Positions 1 to 9,656 of a stretch of 10,000 nucleotides of DNA are shown piece by piece. The notes under the pieces are model-generated. The model was given only the letters and a program-made list of their open reading frames with translations. It searched no databases and was not told where the DNA came from. How positions within the stretch are numbered: the stretch's first letter is position 1; each line of letters begins with the position of its first letter. Source of the stretch: Halocaridina rubra (Eukaryota > Arthropoda > Malacostraca > Decapoda > Atyidae). The DNA lies in contig JAXCGZ010016316.1 of assembly GCA_037179515.1 (NCBI GenBank), forward strand, positions 1-10,000, given 5' to 3'. Position numbers and translations under genes: made by a program.

Positions 1-205
<205 letters not shown>

Positions 206-285
<80 letters not shown>

Positions 286-316
286 ATGTATGTGTGTGTA
301 TATATATATGTATGTA
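206..316. repeat. (TA)n tract grading into (TG)n/(TATG)n
   Basis: Pure TA alternation runs to 279. Mixed TG and TATG units with a short internal TA run follow to 316. It has the same motif vocabulary as the much larger tract at 2658-3928. Confidence 0.95.
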
Positions 317-656
317 CCTACTTATTATTCTAACCTGAAAATTGTTATTCTATATCTGCTTCAAATTGTCTGCAGTAGTACTGTTGAAAAGTAAAAATGA
401 ATTTAAATGATAGCACTCAACAAGGGCTATTGAAAATATTGTCACAATGATTACTCTTCAAGTACTCTTCAATTATTACACTATATTTTATTATTAATTA
501 CTTGCTATGATATTTTAAATTAATTGCAAATTCTATTAGTATGTTATTTATACATAACCACATAGATTGTAATGTTATCAACTGCAATATGACTGGGAGT
601 GCCCATGTGCACATGTCCCCATGTACAGTTATCTGAATAAATAAAAAAAAAAAAAA
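317..656. other. AT-rich non-coding DNA ending in an A run
   Basis: No convincing ORF, tRNA or known repeat is seen here. It is strongly AT-rich. Two details stand out: a perfect 12-bp palindrome CATGTGCACATG at 604-615, and overlapping AATAAA hexamers at 636-641 and 640-645 that run straight into a 14-base A run (643-656). The last 50 or so bases could be the 3' end of a retroposed element, but I could not identify one. The A run stops exactly where the tRNA-unit array starts. Confidence 0.55.
636..656 (+). other. AATAAA signals plus A run (possible retroposon tail)
   Basis: Two overlapping AATAAA hexamers lead directly into fourteen A residues. A polyadenylation signal normally lies 10-30 bases upstream of the cleavage site, so the spacing is too short for an ordinary mRNA tail. 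It fits better an A-rich SINE/LINE 3' end, or simple A-rich slippage. Confidence 0.35.
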
Positions 657-795
657 TGCCACTATGTTCATATTACAGATTCCCCAACCTCACTCGTGGC
701 TTCATTTTGGCATTTAATTCAAATCCCAATCTCATTTGTGCCATTAAATTATCAAATAAGCACATTACATATGTGAAAACATGAATCATTTTTTT

Positions 796-866
796 TACCC
801 CGACCGGGACTCGAACCTAGGACTTATGATTACTAAGTTAAGGCGCTACCACTACACCACAGAAGG
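796..866 (-). tRNA. tRNA-like sequence, unit 1 (degenerate)
   Basis: On the minus strand an A box TGGTGTAGTGG and a B box GGTTCGAGTCC match the Pol III internal promoter consensus. A D arm (GTGT with GCGC using two wobbles, loop AGTGGTA) and a T arm with TTCGAGT loop are visible. The acceptor stem is weak, CCTTCTG against TCGGGGT, with at least two mismatches. Counting positions from the D arm puts AGT at the anticodon (threonine-type, U33 and A37 present), but the flanking stem then fails. A perfect 5-bp stem ACTTA/TAAGT two bases along would instead frame AAT. This unit has TTAAC before the arm where most have TTGAC. It is probably a tRNA-derived repeat, not a working tRNA. Confidence 0.5.
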
Positions 867-1070
867 TTAAAAGGAATCCAACCTTATAGCTTATATCTGC
901 TATACTTAGGAATGAACACATTCTAATTGAATGCCACTATGTTCATATTACAGATTACCCAACCTCACTCGTGGCTTCATTTTAGCATTTAATTCAAATC
1001 CCAATCTCATTTGTGCCAATAAATTATCAAATAAGCACATTACATATGTGAAAACATGAATCATTTTTTT

Positions 1071-1141
1071 TACCCAGACCGGGACTCGAACCTAGGACTT
1101 ATGATTACTAAGTTAAGGCGCTACCACTACACCACAGAAGG
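1071..1141 (-). tRNA. tRNA-like sequence, unit 2 (degenerate)
   Basis: Same layout as unit 1, and it shares the TTAAC variant, so units 1 and 2 are closest relatives. The 3' acceptor strand is altered (TCTGGGT in place of TCGGGGT), changing a CpG-containing position. A and B boxes are intact. Confidence 0.48.
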
Positions 1142-1342
1142 TTAAAAGGAATCCAACCTTATAGCTTATATCTGCTATACTTAGGAATGAACGCATTCTA
1201 ACTGAATGCCACTATGTTTATATTACAGATTCCCCAACCTCACTCATGGCTTCATTTTAGCATTTAATTCAAATCCCAGTCTCATTCAGCCATTAAATTA
1301 TCAAATAAGCACATTACATATGTGAAAACATGAATCATTTTT

Positions 1343-1413
1343 TACCCCGACCGAAACTCGAACCTAGGACTTATGGTTACTAAGTCAAGGCGCTACCACT
1401 ACACCACAGAAGG
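1343..1413 (-). tRNA. tRNA-like sequence, unit 3 (B box damaged)
   Basis: The A box is intact. The T arm reads GTTCGAGTTTCGG where the other units have GTTCGAGTCCCGG, two C-to-T type changes that break the end of the B box and the 3' side of the T stem. A further change in the anticodon region gives GTAACCAT for GTAATCAT. This is the most decayed member, likely poorly transcribed. Confidence 0.45.
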
Positions 1414-1615
1414 TTAAAAGGAATCCAACCTTATAGCTTATATCTGCTATACTTAGGAATGAATGCATTCTAACTGAATGCCACTATGTTCATATTGCAG
1501 ATTCCCCAACCTCACTCGTGGCTTCATTTTAGCATTTAATTCAAATCCCAATCTCTTTCGGGTCATTAAATTATCAAATAAGCACATTATATATGTGAAA
1601 ACATGAATTATTTTT

Positions 1616-1686
1616 TACACCGACCGGGACTCGAACCTAGGACTTATGATTACTAAGTCAAGGTGCTACCACTACACCACAGAAGG
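1616..1686 (-). tRNA. tRNA-like sequence, unit 4 (degenerate)
   Basis: A and B boxes match consensus. The 3' acceptor strand is TCGGTGT rather than TCGGGGT, and the D stem 3' side is GCAC instead of GCGC. The anticodon region is the array consensus. Confidence 0.48.
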
Positions 1687-1967
1687 TTAAAAGGAATCCA
1701 ACCTTATAGCTTATATCTGCTATACTTAGGAATGAACGCATTCTAACTGAATGCCACTATGTTCATATTACAGATTCCTCAACCTCACTCGTGGCTTCAT
1801 GATTCACGTTTTCACATATGTAATGTGCTTATTTGATAATTTAATATCCCGAATTAGATTGAGATTTGAATTAAATGCTAAAATGAAGCCACGAGTGAGG
1901 TTGGGGAATCTGTAAAATGAACATAGTGGCATTCAGTTAGAATGCGTTCATTCCTAAGTATAGCAGA

Positions 1968-2056
1968 TATAAGCTATAAGGTTGGATTCCTTTTAACCTT
2001 CTGTGGTGTAGTGGTAGCGCCTTGACTTAGTAATCATAAGTCCTAGGTTCGAGTCC
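1968..2056 (+). promoter_or_regulatory. Pol III-type promoter elements of the array unit
   Basis: In the consensus unit an upstream TATAAG (1968-1973) sits about 29 bases before the tRNA-like start, followed by A box TGGTGTAGTGG (2004-2014) and B box GGTTCGAGTCC (2046-2056). The TATAAG and box A recur in the units; box B is altered in the third left-arm unit and the last right-arm unit. Arthropod tRNA genes often use such an upstream TATA-like element as well as the internal boxes, so transcription is plausible but unproven. Confidence 0.5.
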
Positions 2057-2067
2057 CGGTCGGGGTA
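1997..2067 (+). tRNA. tRNA-like sequence, first inverted unit (consensus copy)
   Basis: This copy is the closest to the array consensus. A box 2004-2014, D-loop AGTGGTA, B box 2046-2056 and a TTCGAGT T-loop are all intact. The T stem is CTAGG against CCCGG with one mismatch. Total length is 71 including the discriminator A, against 72-73 for most nuclear tRNAs, and no CCA is encoded. TATAAG lies 24-29 bases upstream and a TTTT terminator 15 bases downstream. The broken acceptor and anticodon stems argue against a charged tRNA; a transcribed tRNA-like RNA or a SINE head remains possible. Confidence 0.52.
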
Positions 2068-2081
2068 AAAAATGATTCATG

Positions 2082-2085
2082 TTTT
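2082..2085 (+). terminator. Candidate Pol III T4 terminator
   Basis: First run of four T residues on the sense strand after the tRNA-like body, 15 bases beyond its 3' end. The equivalent run recurs in other units (776-779 as AAAA on the plus strand for unit 1). It predicts a transcript of roughly 90 nt. Confidence 0.4.
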
Positions 2086-2269
2086 CACATATGTAATGTG
2101 CTTATTTGATAATTTAATGGCCCGAATGAGATTGGTATTTGAATTAAATGCTAAAATGAAGCCACGAGTGTGGTTGGGGAATCTTTAATATGAACATAGT
2201 GGTATTCAGTTAGAATGCATTCATTCCTAAGTATAGCAGATATAAGCTATAAGGTTGGATTCCTTTTAA

Positions 2270-2340
2270 CCTTCTGTGGTGTAGTGGTAGCTCCTTGACT
2301 TAGTAATCATAAGTCCTAGGTTCGAGTCCCGGTCGGGGTA
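2270..2340 (+). tRNA. tRNA-like sequence, second inverted unit (degenerate)
   Basis: Matches the previous copy except in the D stem, where GTAGCTCC replaces GTAGCGCC and weakens pairing. A and B boxes are intact. The anticodon region is unchanged. Confidence 0.48.
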
Positions 2341-2542
2341 AAGAATGATTCATGTTTTCACATATGTAATGTGCTTATTTGATAATTTAATGGCCCGAAT
2401 GAGATTGGGATTTGAATTAAATGCTAAAATGAAGCCACGAGTGAGGTTGGGGAATCTGTAATATGAACATAGTGGCATTCAGTTAGAATGCGTTCATTCC
2501 TAAGTATAGTAGATATAAGCTATAAGGTTGGATTCATTTTAA

Positions 2543-2613
2543 CCTTCTGTGGTGTAGTGGTAGCGGCTTGACTTAGTAATCATAAGTCCTAGGTTTGAGT
2601 CCCGGTCGGGGTA
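2543..2613 (+). tRNA. tRNA-like sequence, third inverted unit (B box variant)
   Basis: The B box reads GGTTTGAGTCC, a C-to-T change at the near-invariant C of the TTC triplet, and the D stem has GCGG for GCGC. Its downstream flank is short because the array is cut 44 bases later by the TA microsatellite. Likely inactive. Confidence 0.45.
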
Positions 2614-2654
2614 AAAAATGATTCATGTTTTCACATGTGCAATGTACTTATTTG

Positions 2655-3882
<1,228 letters not shown>

Positions 3883-3928
<46 letters not shown>
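3883..3928. repeat. (TG)n microsatellite at LINE copy 1 3' end
   Basis: About 23 TG dinucleotides join the TATG array to the tail of LINE copy 1. On the element's own strand this is (CA)n immediately downstream of the tail repeats. Confidence 0.95.
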
Positions 3929-3929
<1 letters not shown>

Positions 3930-3954
3930 TTACCTAATTGTGATTACCTAATTG
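3927..3954 (-). repeat. LINE 3' tail: two 14-bp repeats, copy 1
   Basis: TGATTACCTAATTG occurs twice in tandem (3927-3940 and 3941-3954). On the element strand it reads CAATTAGGTAATCA. Short tandem tail repeats instead of poly-A are characteristic of the CR1/L2 group. Confidence 0.9.
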
Positions 3955-3959
3955 TGTTT

Positions 3960-3992
3960 ACGGGAAAGAGCCCAAAGCTCGTATCTTCCCGT
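3960..3992 (-). other. LINE 3' UTR hairpin, copy 1
   Basis: A perfect 7-bp outer stem (ACGGGAA with TTCCCGT) encloses an asymmetric internal loop and a 4-bp stem GAGC/GCTC closed by a five-base TTTGG loop. It is identical in copy 2. By analogy with the 3' stem-loop of the eel L2-clade element UnaL2, it is probably the site where the reverse transcriptase recognises its RNA. Confidence 0.7.
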
Positions 3993-4016
3993 CTCCTGAT
4001 CGGTTCCATTTTATAC

Positions 4017-6513
4017 TTAGTGATACTTATCATACCTGTCCTTAAAACTATGGATTGAGATAGCATTAACTACCTCCTCGCTTAGCCAATTCCAATTATC
4101 AACTACTCTTACACTGAAAAAGTATTTCCTTACATCCTGCAAAGAAGTTTTCTTACGAAGCTTCAAACTATGACCTCTAGTTCTAGAGCCAGCCATATCA
4201 AAATATCGATCCCTATCCACTCTATCATAACCATGAAGGAGACTGTCACCATATCCCCCCTCACTCTTCTAGCTTCGAGTGATGGTAAGTCTAATTCCCT
4301 CAGCCTCTCATCATAACTGAGATTGCGTAATTCTGGCTCCAGTTTCGTGGCATGTCTTTGAACTTTTTCAAGCTTAGCTATGTGCTTTTTCAAGTGCGGA
4401 TTCCAAAAGGGGGCTGCATATTCGAGTTTTGGCCTCACATAGGTTACATAAATATTTCTGAACAATTCCTTGTCCATGTGCCTGAAGGCTACCCTTACAT
4501 TTGATAAGAATGCATATGCTGCCCTTACTATGCCATTTATATGTATTTCTGGAGACAAATCTGCCAGTATGTTTACTCCTAGATCTCTCTCATTTTCTGT
4601 CTCTTGAAGTTGTACTCCAGCCACCGAGTAGCCAAGCTTGGGCCTTCTTGCACTTGTACCCATTCTCATTACCTTACATTTTGAAGTATTGAATTTCATT
4701 AGCCACCTTTCTGACCACTCATGCAGACTATTTAGATCCTCGTGAAGTTCTCTACCATTGTTCTCGTTTTTTACTTTCTTCACAATCTTTGCATCATCTG
4801 CAAACATATTCATGAATGAATTTACAGACTCTGGTAGGTCATTTACATATACAAGGAACAAAAGTGGCACTAAAACTGAACCCTGTGGAACTCCACTACT
4901 AACTCTTCTCCATTCAGACACTGAGTGTCTTACTCTAACCCTCTGTTCCCTTCCTTCTAAGTAAGTTTTTATCCATTCCAAAACATTTCCACCTATTCTA
5001 GCCATTGATTGCAGCTTCCTAATAAGTCTCCCATGTGGAACAGTGTCAAACGCTTTCTGGAAGTCTAGGGAATATGCAATCTGCCCAGCCCTCTCTTTCC
5101 TGTAAGATTTGGCTTACCTCATCATAAAATTCTAATAAGTTTGTTACTGTTGATCTACCTTCTCTGAAGCCATGTTGCCTCACTGACAAAAAGTTGAAGG
5201 ATTCCAAGTGAAGAGAGATATGTTTCCTTAGTAATTTCTCCATAACTTTGCAAACTATGCTGGTCAAGGACACTGGTCTATAGTTCAGAGCCGTATCCCT
5301 CCTTCCCTTTTTGAAGATAGGTATCACATTTGCTTGTTTTCAGCATCTTGGAATCTCCCCCGACTCCAGTGACTCCTTAAATATGATACTTAGTGCCACT
5401 GATATTGTGTTTGTGCATTTTTTAAGCACATGAGTGGATATGTCATCAGGACCTGTAGCTTTATGAACATCTAAATCCATCAGCGCTTTGCATACCTCTG
5501 TGGCTGTAAGGTTGATGTTCTCTAATACCGGCCCTTGAGCTTCTATCACTGCAATCTGAGGGGGTGGGGTATTTTCTACTGTAAATACTGACTGAAACTC
5601 CTTGTTCAATTCTTTGCAGATCTCTTCATCCGTCTCAGTGCTGCTTCCATCCGCTCTCTTTAGCCTTAAAACGTGTTCTTTTACCTTCAGTTTTCCTCTG
5701 ATAAAGCTGTGGAAAAGCTTGGGATTTTGTTTAGCCTTCCTGGTGATGTCCCTCTCATAATCTCTCTCTGCCTCTCTCCTTTTACTTAGGTAGTCATTTC
5801 TTGCTCTTTTGTAGGTTTGCCAGGCATTTATGTTTTTTCTCTTCCTATATCTTTTCCAGCATTTGTCTCTCCACTCCTTAGCTCTTTTACACCCATTATC
5901 GAACCATTTCTCTCTGGCATGAATTACACCTACTTTGGTGACAGGTATGCAGCAATCTACTATCTTCCCATATTTCTCACAAAAGATGTCATACATTTCT
6001 TGTACAGATTTGTTGTAAAATAAGGTTCTCTAGTCAATAACTGCAAAAAGCTCATTCATTTTGATGTAATCTCCTTTCGGATAGTTCCTCCTCATGTCCT
6101 CAGTGACTCTACTCTCAGGAAGAATATCTTCAATGATATACTCCATCAACAACACACAGTGGTCACTCTTTCCAATTGGTGGTTCATACTCAATATTTTC
6201 AATATCCAACACATTATCTGTGAACACTAGATCAAGTAGTGATGGCTCATCCCCACCCCTGGCCCTTGTTGGTTCCATTACATGTTGGTGTAGGAAATTC
6301 CCTTGTACGCAATCTAGGAATCTTGCCCCGAATGAGTCCTCACCACTGTGTGGGTCAAGATTTATCCAATCTATCTCTTTATGATTAAAGTCTCCCATAA
6401 TCAAAATCCTACTTTTTTTTTCCCGTGCCATGTTAACAACTGAGTTTATGACTTCAATAGTACCTATATGACTTTCCTCGTAAACTTCAAGCCTATTTTG
6501 GTTCCTTGGTGGG

Positions 6514-6515
<2 letters not shown>
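4017..6515 (-). pseudogene. LINE endonuclease-reverse transcriptase remnant, copy 1
   Basis: The remnant starts within the endonuclease after a YNPP motif and keeps GDFN and SDH. A linker precedes the reverse transcriptase: ATGPDDI, QHGF, motif B SGVPQGSVL and catalytic motif C FADD are recognisable. It ends in the conserved RVVDNWN...SFKDRYDKYH tail. Disabling changes: Trp-to-TAG at 6030-6032, Trp-to-TGA at 5340-5342, one extra G in the run 5068-5070 that shifts frame inside RT motif A, and a 7-bp deletion between 4240 and 4241 near the C terminus. Motif B also has VPLL where copy 2 has GPLL. The open frame at the truncated end extends into the TG repeat, giving a spurious His-Thr leader. 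In an intact element this enzyme nicks target DNA and copies its own mRNA in the nucleus; this copy cannot. Confidence 0.92.
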
Positions 6516-6557
<42 letters not shown>

Positions 6558-6665
6558 TGTGTATGTATGTATGCATGTATGTATGTATGCATGCATGCAT
6601 GTATGTATGTATGTATGTATGTATGTATGTATGTATGTATGTATGTATGTATGTATGTATGTATG
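6516..6665. repeat. (TG)n and (TATG)n/(CATG)n tract between the LINE copies
   Basis: A TG run from about 6518 to 6555 adjoins the truncated end of copy 1, with an AG interruption near 6556. Mixed TATG and CATG units follow, then a pure TATG run from about 6598 to the tail of copy 2. It is a small version of the tract beyond copy 1, with the same three motifs. Confidence 0.95.
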
Positions 6666-6693
6666 TGATTACCTAATTGTGATTACCTAATTG
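6666..6693 (-). repeat. LINE 3' tail: two 14-bp repeats, copy 2
   Basis: The same two TGATTACCTAATTG units as copy 1 (6666-6679 and 6680-6693), with no poly-A. On the element strand the tail passes directly into (CATA)n. Confidence 0.9.
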
Positions 6694-6698
6694 TGTTT

Positions 6699-6731
6699 AC
6701 GGGAAAGAGCCCAAAGCTCGTATCTTCCCGT
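6699..6731 (-). other. LINE 3' UTR hairpin, copy 2
   Basis: Same 33 bases as in copy 1: outer stem ACGGGAA/TTCCCGT, inner stem GAGC/GCTC, loop TTTGG. It begins 26 bases after the RT stop codon on the element strand. Identity here, despite nearby differences such as Ts inserted at 6746-6752, fits functional constraint in the source element, though 33 bases is short. Confidence 0.7.
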
Positions 6732-6756
6732 CTCCTGATCGGTTCCATTTTTAGAC

Positions 6757-9656
6757 TTAGTGATACTTATCATACCTGTCCTTAAAACTATGGATTGAGA
6801 TAGCATTAACTACCTCCTCGCTTAGCGAATTCCAATTATCAACTACTCTTACACTGAAAAAGTATTTCCTTACATCCTGCAAACAAGTTTTCTTCCGAAG
6901 CTTCAAACTATGACCTCTAGTTCTAGAGCCAGCCATATCGAAATATCGATCCCTATCCACTCTATCATAACCATGAAGGAATTTAAAGACTGTCACCATA
7001 TCCCCCCTTACTCTTCTAGCTTCGAGTGATGGCAAGTCTAATTCCCTCAGCCTCTCATCATAACCGAGATTGCGTATTTCTGGCACCAGTTTCGTGGCAT
7101 GTCTTTGAACTTTTTCAAGCTTAGCTATGTGCTTTTTCAAGTGCGGATTCCAAAAGGGGGCTGCATATTCGAGTTTTGGCCTCACATAGGTTACATAAAT
7201 ATTTCTGAACATTTCCTTGTCCATGTGCCTGAAGGCTACCCTTACGTTTGATAAGAATGCATATGCTGCCCTTACTACGCCATTTATATGTATTTCTGGA
7301 GACAAATCTGCCAGTATGTTTACTCCTAGATCTCTCTCATTTTCTGTCTCTTGAAGTTGTACTCCAGCCACCGAGTAGTCAAGCTTGGGCCTTCTTGCAC
7401 TTGTACCCATTCTCATTACCTTACATTTTGAGGTATTGAATTTCATTAGCCACTTTTCTGACCACTCATGCAGATTATTTAGATCCTCCTGAAGTTCTCT
7501 ACCATTGTTCTCGTTTTTTACTTTCTTCACAATCTTTGCATCATCTGCAAACATATTCATGAATGAATTTACAGACTCTGGTAGGTCATTTACATATACA
7601 AGGAACAAAAGTGGCCCTAAAACTGAACCCTGTGGAACTCCACTACTAACTCTTCTCCATTCAGACACTGAGTGTCTTACTCTAACCCTCTGTTCCCTTC
7701 CTTCTAAGTAAGTTTTTATCCATTCCAAGACATTTCCACCTATTCTAGCCATTGATTGCAGCTTCCTAATAAGTCTCCCATGTGGAACAGTGTCAAACGC
7801 TTTCTGGAAGTCTAGGAATATGCAATCTGCCCAGCCCTCTCTTTACTGTAAGATTTGGCTTACCTCATCATAAAATTCTAATAAGTTTGTTACTGTTGAT
7901 CTTCCTTCTCTGAAGCCATGTTGCCTCACTGACAAAAAGTTGAAGGATTCCAAGTGAAGAGAGATATGTTTCCTTAGTAGTTTCTCCATAACTTTGCAAA
8001 CTATGCTGGTCAAGGAAACTGGTCTATAGTTCAGAGCCGTATCCCTCCTTCCCTTTTTGAAGATAGGTATCACATTTGCTTGTTTCCAGCATCTTGGAAT
8101 CTCCCCCGACTCCAGTGACTCCTTAAATATGATACTTAGTGCCACTGATATTGTGTTTGCACATTTTTTAAGCACATGAGGGGATATGTCATCAGGACCT
8201 GTAGCTTTATGAACATCTAAATCCATCAGCGCTTTGCATACCTCTGTGGCTGTAAGGTTGATGTTCTCTAATACCGGCCCTTGAGCTTCTATCACTGCAA
8301 TCTGAGGGGGTGGGGTATTTTCTACTGTAAATACTGACTGAAACTCCTTGTTCAATTCTTTGCAGATCTCTTCGTCCGTCTCAGTGATGCTTCCATCCGC
8401 TCTCTTTAGCCTTAAAACCTGTTCTTTTACCTTCAGTTTTCCTCTGATAAAGCTGTGGAAAAGCTTGGGATTTTCTTTAGCCTTCCTGGTGATGTCCCTC
8501 TCATAATCTCTCTCTGCCTCTCTCCTTTTACTTAGGTAGTCATTTCTTGCTCTTTGTAGGTTTGCCAGGCATTTATGTTTTTTCTCCTCCTATACCTTTT
8601 CCAGCATTTGTCTCTCCACTCCTTAGCTCTTTTACACCCATTATCGAACCATTTCTCTCTGGCATGAATTACACCTACTTTGGTGACAGGTATGCAGCAA
8701 TCTACTATCTTCCCATATTTCTCACAAAAGATGTCATACATTTCTTGTACAGATTTGTTGTAAAATAAGGTTCTCCAGTCAATAACTGCAAAAAGCTCAT
8801 TCATTTTGATGTAATCTCCTTTCGGATAGTTCCTCCTCATGTCCTCAGTGCCTCTACTCTCAGGAAGAATGTCTTCAATGATATACTCCATCAACAACAC
8901 ACAGTGGTCACTCTTTCCAATTGGTGGTTCATACTCAATATTTTCAATATCCAACACATTATCTGTGAACACCAGATCAAGTAGTGATGGCTCATCCCCA
9001 CCCCTGGCTCTTGTTGGTTCCATTACATGTTGGTGTAGGAAATTCCCTTGTACGCAATCTAGGAATCTTGCCCCAAATGAGTCCTCACCACTGTGTGGGT
9101 CAAGATTTATCCAATCTATCTCTTTATGATTAAAGTCTCCCATAATCAAAATCCTACATTTTTTCTCCCGCGCCATGTTAACAACTGAGTTTATGACTTC
9201 AATCGTACCTATATGACTTTCCTCATAAATTTCAAGCCTATTTTGGTTCCTTGGTGGGTTGTATACAACAGTTATTATAATGCTCTCTGACCCAGTATTT
9301 ATGCGAGCAACAAGAAATTCCCTGAACTCACTTTCTATAGCCAAGTTTATTTCTTCAACTTGAATCCTCTCACTTATGAGCAGTGCTATCCCTCCACCAC
9401 TCCTCTCAGATCTTTCGACCCTTAGTATTCTGAAGCCCTTAGGAAAAACTGTGACACTGTTTATGTCCTCACTCAACTTAGTCTCTGTAATTGCTACTAT
9501 ATCTGCCTTACTGTTGTGAATCCTATCTTTTAATTCTACTGCCTTACCAGCTAGTCCATCAGCATTTGTGTATAACAATCTTAATGAGGCCCCATCCCCT
9601 GATCTTCTGTCATTATCTTCTTTATCTCCCCTTTGTCTGGAAGTATTCTGTAACAA
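6757..9656 (-). pseudogene. LINE endonuclease-reverse transcriptase (ORF2), copy 2, lightly broken
   Basis: The N-terminal ~250 residues are an apurinic-type endonuclease, all in one open frame down to 8532: TNAD near residue 31, catalytic Glu in ITETKL near 58, YNPP near 132, GDFN near 173-176, FTDN near 230 and SDH near 249-251. A basic linker leads to the RT: ATGPDDI, NYRPVSL, QHGF, a motif A with catalytic Asp, SGVPQGSVLGPLL and FADD (about 7540-7551). The C-terminal tail ends DKYH at 6757. Two lesions break it: one T missing near 8551-8555 (copy 1 has four T, this copy three) shifts the frame at the linker, and GAA has become TAA at 7843-7845 just before motif A. No ATG is visible near the start; the frame begins in an overlap with the ORF1-like frame. 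Confidence 0.92.

Larger units (their letters stand above)
657..1800 (-). repeat. Tandem array of tRNA-bearing 272-275 bp units, left arm
   Basis: Unit starts, anchored on TGCCACTATGTT, are 657, 932, 1207, 1479 and 1752, giving periods of 275, 275, 272 and 273. The fifth unit stops after 49 bases, at 1800. Each full unit contains one 71-bp tRNA-like sequence on the minus strand; the other ~200 bp is AT-rich spacer. Units differ by scattered substitutions and small indels, for example the length of the T run before each tRNA-like 3' end. This is a diverged satellite-type array rather than an exact recent copy. No protein coding seen. Confidence 0.93.
3927..6515 (-). mobile_element. CR1/L2-type LINE, copy 1, 5'-truncated
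   Basis: This aligns base for base with copy 2 from the 3' tail to 6515, where similarity ends after TTGGTGGGTT and a TG microsatellite takes over. The truncation falls inside the endonuclease domain, so ORF1, the 5' UTR and the first ~130 endonuclease residues are absent. This is the usual product of incomplete target-primed reverse transcription. The element has a 3' hairpin and two 14-bp tail repeats but no poly-A. The CR1/L2 assignment rests on an apurinic-type endonuclease followed by RT, no visible RNase H, and the style of the 3' end. Both flanks are (CA)n on the element strand. Confidence 0.93.

Noticed and set aside
604..615. CATGTGCACATG as a transcription-factor operator
   Set aside because: A perfect 12-bp palindrome in AT-rich non-coding DNA with no adjacent gene; chance occurrence cannot be excluded.
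796..2613. A working tRNA gene cluster
   Set aside because: Acceptor and anticodon stems do not pair properly in any copy, and two copies have damaged B boxes. Kept as tRNA-like sequences with reduced confidence.
4501..4964. Plus-strand open frames of 60-70 codons inside LINE copy 1, with counterparts at 7248-7711 in copy 2
   Set aside because: They are antisense shadows of the reverse transcriptase. The same frames appear in both copies only because the copies are homologous.
5817..6384. Plus-strand open frames opposite the endonuclease and linker, repeated at 8547-9129, and one at 9491-9694
   Set aside because: Antisense shadows of the LINE coding strand; hydrophobic composition is a by-product of the complementary codons.
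3927..6515. LTR retrotransposon or endogenous virus
   Set aside because: No LTRs, protease, integrase or RNase H seen. The endonuclease motifs (ITETKL, GDFN, SDH), 5' truncation and tail repeats are those of a non-LTR LINE.
6516..6596. Apparent N-terminal extension (His-Thr rich) of the copy 1 endonuclease frame
   Set aside because: It is microsatellite joined in frame by chance to the truncated LINE; homology to copy 2 stops at 6515.
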